The notes under the pieces were generated by a model. The model did no database searches, was not told the origin of the DNA, and was given only the letters and a program-made list of their open reading frames with translations. A stretch of DNA of 5,984 nucleotides from an uncultured Clostridia bacterium (GTDB taxonomy: Bacteria > Bacillota > Clostridia > Oscillospirales > Ruminococcaceae), in NCBI GenBank assembly GCA_945910715.1, contig CAMDZU010000092.1:1-5984 (forward strand), read 5' to 3'. Both the position numbers and the translations under genes were made by a program. Shown in pieces: positions 1 through 5,929 of this stretch (position 1 is its first letter; every line of letters starts with the position of its first letter).

Positions 1-2
1 GG

Positions 3-1775
3 CATTTTACGGCGGTTTTTCCCACTCAGGCAGGAGTGAATATTACCACCGAGGTTGTTTCCGCTCATTCCATTGACAACACAAAATCCACAATAAACCT
101 TTTCCACGACAGAACCTCCACCGACAGAATGATGCGCACCGCCGCAATGTATGCAAGAATTATTTCGGGCATATCCGAGGGTATTGTCATTACCGACGAG
201 GAATTCAACGCAATCTGGTTCAACAAGGCTTTCACAAAGAACACAGGCTACAACAACGAAAACTACTCCGCCCTTGTGGAATCAATCTGCCATTGCTCAG
301 GCAAAAACGGCACCCTTGCCGATATAATCATGGAAATTGAAAATTCGGGAAGCTGGAAAAAGGTTGTAAGCCTGCACCGCAGCGACGGAAGTCTTTTCCC
401 CGCAACCGTTCATATCGTAAAAATAGACGAGTGCTACGCAATCAAGATTTCTGATATTTCAAGGGAGTCCGAGCTTGAGGATATGCTGGCGCAGAACCGC
501 AAGAACGACTACCTCACAGGGGTTTACAACGAGCAGTTCTTTATGGAGAACCTTGAAAAGACCTTCGCTGTCTGCAAGGAGCAGGAAAAGCCCCTTAACA
601 TTATGGTTTTCGGCGTTGACAGCTACGAGGAAATCTGCCGCACCACAGGCAGAGAAAACGCAAACGCTGTGCTGAAAATACTTGCGCTCCGTGCAAAAAC
701 CTTTGCAGGCTCAGACGCTTATCTGGCAAGAGTTGGCGAAACACGCTTTGCATTTATGTTCCACGCAAACGGCGAGGAAGAGGTTGCCCAGTATGCGGAA
801 AACTTTATGAGCGCTATGGACTGGCCTCTCGTATATAAAACGCACGATTATTACATAAAAATCAGCGCAGGCATTTCCTCTTATCCCGACCACGCCGTAA
901 ACTTCAACGAGCTTTACTTCTTCGCCTGCGACAATCACAGAAAGGCACGTCAGGACAAGCGTTCCGCTTACGCTTTGTTCTCACGCAGCAACGGTCTGTC
1001 CGTAATCAGCCACCGCAACTCCCTTGAAATCGACCTTATCAAGGCGCTTAAGGAGGACGAGTTTGTTGTTTACTTCCAGCCAAAGGTCGAAATAAAAACA
1101 GGAGATGTTATCGAAGCCGAAGCCCTTGTGCGCTGGGAAAGCCCCACCTACGGCACGGTTTCCCCCTCCTACTTCATTTATCTTGCAGAGGAAACTGAGC
1201 TTATTATTCCGCTGGGCTACAAGATTATCGAGCTTGTGTGCAAATATCAGCGTGCGTGGATAGACAGCGGCTTCAACGCAATCAAGGTTTCCATAAACCT
1301 TACCTTCGGACAGATTCTTGACGAAAACTTCCTTTCCACTCTGAAAAAGCTCCTTGACGAAAACCGCATTGCACCCGAAATGCTGGAATTTGAAATTTCC
1401 GAAGCGGCGGCAACAGTTGACTACGACAGGGTAAAGCAGGTCATTATGTCAATGCAGGAAATGGGAATAGGAATCTGCCTTGACAACTTCGGCACAGGCG
1501 CAGCTTCAATTCCTCAGCTTTCGGAAATTCCGCTGGAGCGAATCACAATCGACCGTTCAATGATGATCGGCATTGAAACAGACAGCAACAGCCGCAAAAT
1601 TATCGAGCGCATAATCAACCTTGCAAGACAGCTCAAGGTAAGGGTTATCGCCGAGGGCGTTGAAACGGAGCAGCAGCTCAGCATTTTAAGAGAGCTTGGC
1701 TGCGACTACTATCAGGGCTATTATTTCAGCAAGCCGGTTTCGGCGGAGGATTTCAGGAAATTCCTTACAAAATAA
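3..1775 (+). CDS. PAS-GGDEF-EAL cyclic-di-GMP protein, 5' end outside the window
   Basis: Cytoplasmic sensor/signalling protein of the cyclic-di-GMP network. Numbering from the GTG at 36: PAS domain about 40-145 (DEEFNAIWFNKAF core), GGDEF domain about 155-315 (entry motif DYLTGVYN at 158-165), EAL domain about 330-575 (EALVRW from 362). The GGDEF signature is GETRF (234-238), so cyclase activity is unlikely. The EAL domain keeps E362, N421, E453, D483, E540 and Q560, but the usual DDFG is DNFG (N484) and the lysine of the usual KID motif is T504 (TID). The family makes or breaks cyclic-di-GMP; here reduced phosphodiesterase activity or a pure binding/sensing role is inferred. The frame is open to the left edge and the GTG at 36 abuts GGAG with no spacer, so the true start is probably upstream. 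It ends 5 bases before a terminator and faces the lichenase gene. Confidence 0.9.
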   Translation, partial: HFTAVFPTQAGVNITTEVVSAHSIDNTKSTINLFHDRTSTDRMMRTAAMYARIISGISEGIVITDEEFNAIWFNKAFTKNTGYNNENYSALVESICHCSGKNGTLADIIMEIENSGSWKKVVSLHRSDGSLFPATVHIVKIDECYAIKISDISRESELEDMLAQNRKNDYLTGVYNEQFFMENLEKTFAVCKEQEKPLNIMVFGVDSYEEICRTTGRENANAVLKILALRAKTFAGSDAYLARVGETRFAFMFHANGEEEVAQYAENFMSAMDWPLVYKTHDYYIKISAGISSYPDHAVNFNELYFFACDNHRKARQDKRSAYALFSRSNGLSVISHRNSLEIDLIKALKEDEFVVYFQPKVEIKTGDVIEAEALVRWESPTYGTVSPSYFIYLAEETELIIPLGYKIIELVCKYQRAWIDSGFNAIKVSINLTFGQILDENFLSTLKKLLDENRIAPEMLEFEISEAAATVDYDRVKQVIMSMQEMGIGICLDNFGTGAASIPQLSEIPLERITIDRSMMIGIETDSNSRKIIERIINLARQLKVRVIAEGVETEQQLSILRELGCDYYQGYYFSKPVSAEDFRKFLTK

Positions 1776-1780
1776 TGATT

Positions 1781-1857
1781 GGGGGCTTTGTCCCCTTTTG
1801 TTTTTCCCTCGTCGAGGGGGTAATAAAAAAAAGGGGGGGCAAAGCCCCCTGTTTTTA
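1781..1857. terminator. Long inverted repeat, probable bidirectional terminator between convergent genes
   Basis: GGGGGCTTTG at 1781-1790 pairs with CAAAGCCCCC at 1840-1849. Pairing continues inward through CCCC (1792-1795) with GGGG and T runs with A runs, to a small inner hairpin CCCTC-GTC-GAGGG at 1806-1818. The stem is about 25 base pairs with some G.T pairs. On the plus strand it is followed by GTTTTTATT; on the minus strand the tail (ATTATTTTG) is less T-rich. It starts 5 bases after the plus-strand stop and ends 5 bases from the lichenase stop, so it occupies almost the whole 79-base gap. Confidence 0.8.
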
Positions 1858-2631
1858 TTCCTCCGCAGTAAACGCTGCATTCTTGTATTCCGCAGTAATT
1901 GGCGTTGTACCGTCGTACGCTCCCAGCCAGCTGTCAACTCCGATACCGTTCCATACGTTCATCATAATTTTGCTCGGTGTGGAGGGAATATCCTCGGTTG
2001 CGGTGTAAACTGCTTCTCCGTCAACGTACCAGGTAATGCTGTCCTTTGCCCACTTGAAGCCATAGGTGTGGAATTCCTCACTTGCGTCAAAGCCAAGGTC
2101 GTAAATGTGCTCGTGGTTACCCTTGCCGTTAGTGAAGTAGTTGAACTGCACCTTTGTGGTGTCCTTGCCAAGGAACTCAATGTCGATTTCGTCCCAGGGG
2201 TTGTTGTCGGACGGGCCTGTGTAGGTGAAGAATGAGGAAACAACGCCGATATTCTTGATAGGCTTCATTGTCACCTCGTACATTCCGTAGCCGTAAAAGT
2301 CCTTTGTGCGGATTTCAGCTCCGCTGTAGCCGTCCCCGAAGGTGTCGATTGACATTTTCAGCACACCGTCGTCAAGACTTGCGTTGTTCTTGCGCCATGT
2401 GCAGTTGAACATTGAGCCGTTGGACCAGCCGTCGGAAAACTCCCAGCTGTCGGACATTCCCTTTGTGAAATCGGTGTAAAGGGTGTAATCGCCGTTTTCC
2501 TCCGCTGTCTGCTCCTCGGCAGCTTCCGTTGTTGTAACGTCAGCCTCCGCTGTAGTCTGAGCAGGCTGTCCTCCGCAAGCGCAGAGAGTAAGCACAAATG
2601 CAAGCATAGCCGCTGTAATAATCTTCTTCAT
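1855..2631 (-). CDS. licB: Lipoprotein lichenase, GH16 endo-beta-1,3-1,4-glucanase
   Basis: Predicted surface enzyme, 258 residues, that hydrolyses mixed-linkage beta-1,3-1,4-glucan (EC 3.2.1.73). Residues 1-18 are a lipoprotein signal peptide with lipobox LCAC and lipidated Cys19. A Thr/Ala/Glu-rich linker (about 22-48) leads to the GH16 domain (about 49-255). The catalytic motif DEIDIE is intact at 147-152: E148 nucleophile, D150 helper, E152 acid/base. Segments such as [33 protein letters not shown] and [11 protein letters not shown] match Bacillus-type lichenases closely as I remember them, which favours lichenase over laminarinase. Cys77 lacks the disulfide partner found in the Bacillus enzymes. 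The ATG at 2631 is chosen because AAAGGCGG lies 7 bases upstream; the ATG at 2649 has no such site. It follows the AraC-type gene by 87 bases on the same strand and has its own -10 box. The symbol is by family resemblance; bglS is the Bacillus name. Confidence 0.93.
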   Translation of the reverse strand: MKKIITAAMLAFVLTLCACGGQPAQTTAEADVTTTEAAEEQTAEENGDYTLYTDFTKGMSDSWEFSDGWSNGSMFNCTWRKNNASLDDGVLKMSIDTFGDGYSGAEIRTKDFYGYGMYEVTMKPIKNIGVVSSFFTYTGPSDNNPWDEIDIEFLGKDTTKVQFNYFTNGKGNHEHIYDLGFDASEEFHTYGFKWAKDSITWYVDGEAVYTATEDIPSTPSKIMMNVWNGIGVDSWLGAYDGTTPITAEYKNAAFTAEE

Positions 2632-2638
2632 AATATTT

Positions 2639-2646
2639 CCGCCTTT
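2639..2646 (-). promoter_or_regulatory. Ribosome binding site that fixes the lichenase start
   Basis: On the minus strand AAAGGCGG lies 7 bases before the ATG at 2631. The in-frame ATG at 2649 lies upstream of this site, so it cannot use it; the six extra residues it would add (MKGGNI) are the translated binding site. Confidence 0.75.
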
Positions 2647-2665
2647 CATTTTTCATTGTACCTTG

Positions 2666-2671
2666 ATTATA
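2666..2671 (-). promoter_or_regulatory. -10 box of a probable lichenase promoter
   Basis: A perfect TATAAT on the minus strand, 34 bases upstream of the lichenase ATG, would start a leader of roughly 28 bases. No good -35 sits at 16-18 bases; the nearest TTG-containing hexamer, TTGTAT, is 20 bases away and matches poorly. A weak -35 is common in activator-dependent promoters, which would suit control by the neighbouring AraC-type protein, but that is inference. Confidence 0.5.
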
Positions 2672-2718
2672 ACAGCCTTTTCCGCAGAGTTATACAAAAA
2701 ATAATACAAAAATATCAA

Positions 2719-3462
2719 TTATTTGCTGTCGCCCCAGTTTGTGCGGAAAAATTTTTCACGGTACTCACGGGGAGTAAGTCCCGTATGCTTTTTGAACACC
2801 ATAATAAAATGACTGTGGCTGCTGAAATTAAGGTAGTTGCCAATATCAACGGGAGTGTAATCGGAGAATTTCAGCATATTTTCCGCCGACTCTACACGCT
2901 TGTCCATAATGTAGGCGGAAATTGTAATTCCCACCTCGTCGTGAAACAGCCTTGACAGGTACTGGGGACTAAGCCCGATATGCTCCGCAATTTCCGTTAC
3001 GGTGATTTTCTCGTGCAAATGCTCGTAAATGTAGTCCAAAGTGTCCAATATCTGCTTTGAATAGACCTTTACGGAGGTAAGCTCCCCCATTCGCTTTGTA
3101 AAATCGAAAATCATTTCCTTGTGGATTGCCCCAAGACTTTTTATGTCGCTGCACTCGTCCGCCTTGTTGATGTAAATATCGCTTATGGTATAGGCAACCT
3201 CGGGCTCCATTCCGCCCTCAATACAGAATCTTGTTATCATTGCAACAGAAACAATAAGGTGATACCTCATATTCCGCACAGGGTCCTTGCTGAGCTTGCC
3301 GTAGCCCTCAGTGGCAAGGGGCGTATAGCACGCCTTTACTCCATCTGTATCTCCTGCCCTGACGCAGGCGTAAAACTCCATTTCCTTTGTGTAGGGGGAA
3401 TGGGTTATGTTATGCTCACGCTGCATAAATTCACGCTTTGAAAGCTCGGAGTTAATGCTCAT
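2719..3462 (-). CDS. AraC-family transcriptional regulator
   Basis: DNA-binding regulator of 247 residues. The C-terminal third is a standard AraC/XylS double helix-turn-helix: first HTH about 153-178 (ITVTEIAEHIGLSPQYLSRL), second about 202-235 ending in FKKHTGLTPREYR. The N-terminal part (about 1-130) is predicted mostly helical, with RNMRYHLIVSVAMITR followed by EVAYTISDIYI. It resembles N-terminal regions of other Firmicutes AraC proteins but not the arabinose-binding cupin; its ligand is unknown. There is no membrane segment, so it should act in the cytoplasm. The ATG at 3462 is chosen because AAAGGA stands 7 bases upstream; a GTG at 3489 lacks a site. It lies upstream of the lichenase on the same strand and diverges from the sugar-binding protein gene, so either or both are likely targets. 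Confidence 0.92.
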   Translation of the reverse strand: MSINSELSKREFMQREHNITHSPYTKEMEFYACVRAGDTDGVKACYTPLATEGYGKLSKDPVRNMRYHLIVSVAMITRFCIEGGMEPEVAYTISDIYINKADECSDIKSLGAIHKEMIFDFTKRMGELTSVKVYSKQILDTLDYIYEHLHEKITVTEIAEHIGLSPQYLSRLFHDEVGITISAYIMDKRVESAENMLKFSDYTPVDIGNYLNFSSHSHFIMVFKKHTGLTPREYREKFFRTNWGDSK

Positions 3463-3469
3463 TGAGTGT

Positions 3470-3475
3470 TCCTTT
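3470..3475 (-). promoter_or_regulatory. Ribosome binding site that fixes the AraC-type regulator start
   Basis: AAAGGA on the minus strand, 7 bases before the ATG at 3462. It excludes the longer in-frame GTG start at 3489, which would place this site inside the coding region. Confidence 0.75.
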
Positions 3476-3517
3476 CCGTATATATTCACGCTTCTGTATA
3501 TTTAATATGGTATAAAC

Positions 3518-3546
3518 AGTATAACACACAGCCTATTATTTTGCAA
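3518..3546 (-). promoter_or_regulatory. Vegetative sigma-type promoter of the AraC-type gene
   Basis: Read on the minus strand: -35 TTGCAA (3541-3546, 4 of 6 consensus), a 17-base spacer, then -10 TATACT (3518-3523, 5 of 6). Transcription would begin near 3511, giving a leader of about 49 bases. The surrounding AT-rich sequence has imperfect inverted repeats (CTGTATA near 3494, TATAAACAG ending 3519) that overlap the -10 and could be an operator, though this is weak. Confidence 0.6.
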
Positions 3547-3596
3547 CAATTTTTTATAATATATCTTAAAATTTTGATATAAGCCGGCATTTATTT

Positions 3597-3605
3597 TGTG
3601 ATAAT
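3597..3605 (+). promoter_or_regulatory. Extended -10 promoter of the sugar-binding protein gene
   Basis: TGTGATAAT is an extended -10 element (TGn followed by GATAAT, 5 of 6). A good -35 candidate, TTGATA at 3574-3579, is 20 bases away, longer than the usual 16-18, so the extended -10 may carry most of the recognition. A start near 3612 gives a leader of about 40 bases that opens with a small stem, GTTGT (3611-3615) with ACAAC (3624-3628). Confidence 0.45.
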
Positions 3606-3637
3606 ATACAGTTGTAAGGAAAAACAACCCTACAGCG

Positions 3638-3643
3638 AAAGGA
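3638..3643 (+). promoter_or_regulatory. Ribosome binding site of the sugar-binding protein gene
   Basis: AAAGGA lies 3 bases before the ATG at 3647 and 9 bases before the ATG at 3653. The second spacing is far more usual, so 3653 is preferred. The choice changes the protein by only two residues. Confidence 0.65.
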
Positions 3644-3652
3644 AAAATGAAG

Positions 3653-5032
3653 ATGAAAAAACGTATAGCAATGATACTTGCGCTGGTTATGGCGGCAGGA
3701 ACAATAACAGCCTGCGGCGGCAGCGCAGAAAGCACAACAGCTACAACTACACCGGCAACCACAACCTCCCTCAAGGAAGAATATGCAGAGGTAGTGGACG
3801 AAATCGAAGTTGAAACCAAGGAGCTTGAAAACAAGACAGTTAAGTTCCTGTCTTCATGGGACATCAATCCTGCAGACGGCAAGGCAGTTCCCGTTGAGCT
3901 TGAGCTTTTCCAGACAAGATACGGCGGCGAAATCGAATGGGTTCAGGTATCATGGGACGGAAGATACGATAAGCTTACAACTCTTGTTGCGGCAGACGAT
4001 TCTCCCGATATGTTCTCAGCAGGCGACCTTGACACATTCCCCAAGGGCGCAATCACAGGTATGTTCTCACCCCTTGACGATTACGTTGACTTCTCCGACG
4101 AAATCTGGTCGGGAATAAGCGCGGTAAACGATCAGTTCGTTTACAACGGCAAGCACTATGTTGCGGCTACCTCAACAGACGCAGGTGTAGTAATGATCTA
4201 CAACAAGCGTGTGCTTGAAGAAAACAACCTTACAGACCCATGGGAATACATTGAAGCAGGCACATGGAACTGGAACACACTTATGGAAATGATGCTTTCC
4301 TTCTGCGATAAGGACGAGGGCAAGTACGCAATCGACGGCTGGTGGTTCGAATCCGCACTCAGCCTTACAACAGGCGTTCCTTATATCGGAATGGAAGACG
4401 GCAAGGTAGTACACAATCTTGACAACGCACTTATTGCAAAGGCTCAGGAATATATGTACAACATGAACAAGAACGAGCTGCCATATCCTAAGTGGGAACA
4501 CGCTTGGTCCGTATGCCCAAGCAACATTGCAGACGGCAAGACACTGTTCTACCCCTGCGGAATCTGGACTCTTTACGAGGCTGACACAACAGAATACGGC
4601 GCTCAGGGCGAAATCGGCTTTGCACCAATGCCAAGATGCGAGGACGCAGACGAATACTATATCCCAACATCTGTAACAGCCTTCTCCCTTGTTTCAGGCG
4701 CTAAGAACCCCGAGGGCGTTGCAGCTTACTTACAGTGCGCAAGAATCGCACAGAGCGACGAAAGAGTTGCCGACATTGCTAAGCAGCAGTATATGGAGGA
4801 TTACAGCTGGACAGAGGAAATGTACGAATCCCTCCTCAAGACAAGAGAAATGACAAACGAACACCCCATGATCGAATTCTACGCTGCAGTTTCCCCCGAC
4901 CTTTACGACCTTATGAACAACCCAATCAAGGATTCCTTCAACAACGGCGCTTCCTGGGCACAGACCAAGGAAACAATCAAGGGCTCCGTTGAGGCAGAGC
5001 TTGACAAGGCAAACACAAGACTTGCAAGCTGA
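3653..5032 (+). CDS. ABC-type sugar-binding lipoprotein (extracellular solute-binding protein family 1)
   Basis: Membrane-tethered, surface-exposed binding protein of 459 residues, of the kind that delivers oligosaccharides to an ABC importer. Residues 1-20 are a lipoprotein signal peptide with lipobox ITAC and Cys21; a Thr/Ala-rich linker spans about 24-40. The rest has the family 1 layout: a first strand VKFLSSWDI, the segment YDKLTTLVAADDSPDMF, then YNGKHYVAA with MIYNKRVLEENNL, which marks the crossover region, and a C-terminal helical stretch. Many exposed-type Trp and Tyr residues (for example GTWNWN, DGWWF) suit stacking against sugar rings. The ligand cannot be read from sequence; a beta-glucan oligosaccharide is inferred from the nearby lichenase. 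No permease or ATPase gene follows: the next gene, 107 bases downstream, is a wall-anchored protein, so any transporter must be encoded elsewhere. It diverges from the AraC-type gene. Confidence 0.88.
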   Translation: MKKRIAMILALVMAAGTITACGGSAESTTATTTPATTTSLKEEYAEVVDEIEVETKELENKTVKFLSSWDINPADGKAVPVELELFQTRYGGEIEWVQVSWDGRYDKLTTLVAADDSPDMFSAGDLDTFPKGAITGMFSPLDDYVDFSDEIWSGISAVNDQFVYNGKHYVAATSTDAGVVMIYNKRVLEENNLTDPWEYIEAGTWNWNTLMEMMLSFCDKDEGKYAIDGWWFESALSLTTGVPYIGMEDGKVVHNLDNALIAKAQEYMYNMNKNELPYPKWEHAWSVCPSNIADGKTLFYPCGIWTLYEADTTEYGAQGEIGFAPMPRCEDADEYYIPTSVTAFSLVSGAKNPEGVAAYLQCARIAQSDERVADIAKQQYMEDYSWTEEMYESLLKTREMTNEHPMIEFYAAVSPDLYDLMNNPIKDSFNNGASWAQTKETIKGSVEAELDKANTRLAS

Positions 5033-5073
5033 TTGAATCAGAAATCAACAATTAACTTCTTTTCCACCTCACC

Positions 5074-5121
5074 CCTCCCTGTTCCCGAAAGGACAGGGAG
5101 GAAAATCCAAAAACAATTTTT
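5074..5121 (+). terminator. Hairpin with delayed T run after the sugar-binding protein gene
   Basis: CCTCCCTGT (5074-5082) pairs perfectly with ACAGGGAGG (5093-5101), with up to two more inner pairs around CGAAA. The T run (5117-5121) starts 15 bases after the stem, too far for an efficient intrinsic terminator, and an A-rich stretch intervenes. It could be a partial terminator, or a 3' stabilising or processing stem that lets the two genes be expressed at different levels. No convincing promoter was found between it and the next gene. Confidence 0.45.
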
Positions 5122-5139
5122 AATGAAAGGACAAATACA

Positions 5140-5769
5140 ATGAAAAAGTTAGTATCTATCATCACAGCAGTTGCAGCGGCAGCAACACTCACAACAGCAG
5201 CTTTCGCTTATGACATGAACAAGGACTTAGGCAAGGGCTGGTCCGCAAGCATTACGGTTTTAGGCGAGGAATTCACAGACGTTACAGCAGAAACTCCCAT
5301 TACAATCACAATCACCATTGACGAAAGCCTTGCAGAGGTTGAAGGTCAGAACTACTGGTGCGTTAAGCCAATGATCAACAGTCCCGAGGGCTGGGCATTC
5401 ATCGACAACATTTCTCAGCTCACTCTTTCCGAGGGCAAGGACTCCTACGTTTTCGATACAGACGCAACAGAAATGGTATTCACATGGCCTGCTGACAAGA
5501 TTGACGAAATCAAGGAATTCGGCGTTGCATTCATGGGTCATGGCATTACTCTTGGCACAATGACCTTCGGCGAGGACGGAACGCTTGTTGAAGCTCCCGC
5601 AGCAGATACAGCAGAAGAAACTCCTGCCGCAGATACAACAGCAGATACAACAGCTGACGCAGGCGACAAGGCAACAAACCCCGAAACAGGCGTTGAGGGC
5701 GTAGCGGCAGTTGCAGCTCTGGGTATCACAGCTATGGGCGCAGCAGTTATCTCAAGAAAGAGAAAGTAA
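5140..5769 (+). CDS. Exported protein with NPETG cell-wall sorting signal
   Basis: Protein of 209 residues of unknown function, predicted to be covalently attached to the cell wall. Residues 1-23 form a signal peptide with a likely cut after AFA. Residues about 24-150 are a single domain rich in predicted beta strands (for example ITITITI and SYVFDTD) with several Trp and one Cys (C74); this resembles a beta-sandwich binding module, but I cannot assign a carbohydrate-binding family. Residues 151-179 are a flexible Ala/Thr/Asp/Glu/Pro linker with short repeats. The end is a sortase signal: NPETG at 180-184, a hydrophobic segment about 187-204, and the tail RKRK. NPxTG is a variant of LPxTG. 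AAAGGA lies 8 bases before the ATG. It may share a transcript with the sugar-binding protein gene; a role in holding polysaccharide or structuring the surface is inference. Confidence 0.88.
   Translation: MKKLVSIITAVAAAATLTTAAFAYDMNKDLGKGWSASITVLGEEFTDVTAETPITITITIDESLAEVEGQNYWCVKPMINSPEGWAFIDNISQLTLSEGKDSYVFDTDATEMVFTWPADKIDEIKEFGVAFMGHGITLGTMTFGEDGTLVEAPAADTAEETPAADTTADTTADAGDKATNPETGVEGVAAVAALGITAMGAAVISRKRK
5618..5656 (+). repeat. Short tandem repeat coding for the linker of the wall-anchored protein
   Basis: The unit GCAGATACAACA occurs twice in tandem here, with a diverged copy (GCAGATACAGCA) just upstream, encoding Ala-Asp-Thr-Thr/Ala steps of the linker. Such low-complexity linkers often vary in length between strains through slippage. 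Boundaries are approximate. Confidence 0.5.
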
Positions 5770-5806
5770 TCGACATATTCTTCTTCATTTAACTCCAATA
5801 TAATTA

Positions 5807-5845
5807 TTGCCCCCGAGGGAAGTATTCCTCGGGGGCAAAGCTTTT
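5807..5845 (+). terminator. Intrinsic terminator of the wall-anchored protein gene
   Basis: TTGCCCCCGAGG (5807-5818) pairs with CCTCGGGGGCAA (5827-5838), a perfect 12-base-pair stem with an 8-base loop, followed by AGCTTTT. It lies 38 bases after the stop at 5769. Its right arm shares the string GGGGGCAAAGC with the terminator at 1781-1857. Confidence 0.8.
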
Positions 5846-5863
5846 GGGACGATTGCAGCAGGC

Positions 5864-5908
5864 GAAAAAAACAAAACAAGCCCTCCCGTAAATTATCACG
5901 GGAGGGCT
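5864..5908 (-). terminator. Intrinsic terminator on the minus strand
   Basis: AGCCCTCCCGT (5879-5889) pairs with ACGGGAGGGCT (5898-5908), an 11-base-pair perfect stem with an 8-base loop. Only on the minus strand is it followed by a T-rich tail (TTGTTTTGTTTTTTT, ending at 5864); the plus side has no T run. It should therefore end a transcript coming from the right edge. ACAAGC and GCTTGT flank the stem as an outer, offset pairing. Confidence 0.75.
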
Positions 5909-5929
5909 CAGCTTGTCGAAAAAGCAATT

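Noticed and set aside
36..38. GTG as the start of the PAS-GGDEF-EAL protein
   Set aside because: GGAG directly abuts the GTG with no spacer, and the frame stays open to base 3, so the gene most likely begins left of the window.
1696..2235. Plus-strand open frame of 179 codons
   Set aside because: It overlaps the EAL end, the terminator stem and the antisense of the lichenase; its sequence is low-complexity and resembles no protein. The lichenase frame explains the region.
3555..3560. Perfect TATAAT on the plus strand as the -10 of the sugar-binding gene
   Set aside because: No -35-like hexamer lies at 16-18 bases, and the leader would be near 85 bases; the extended -10 at 3597-3605 is closer and better placed. 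It could still be a minor start.
3606..3652. Riboswitch (for example a cyclic-di-GMP type) in the leader of the sugar-binding gene
   Set aside because: The leader is about 40 bases with only a 5-pair stem, too short for known riboswitch aptamers of that kind.
3502..3882. Minus-strand open frame of 126 codons
   Set aside because: It runs antisense through the sugar-binding protein signal peptide and the promoter region, with no ribosome binding site; it is a shadow.
5618..5656. Tandem 12-base repeats as a CRISPR-like array
   Set aside because: The units are contiguous with no spacers and stay in frame as a protein linker.
5538..5927. Minus-strand open frame of 129 codons
   Set aside because: Antisense to the wall-protein linker, which yields Ala/Val/Ser repeats, and it crosses both terminators.
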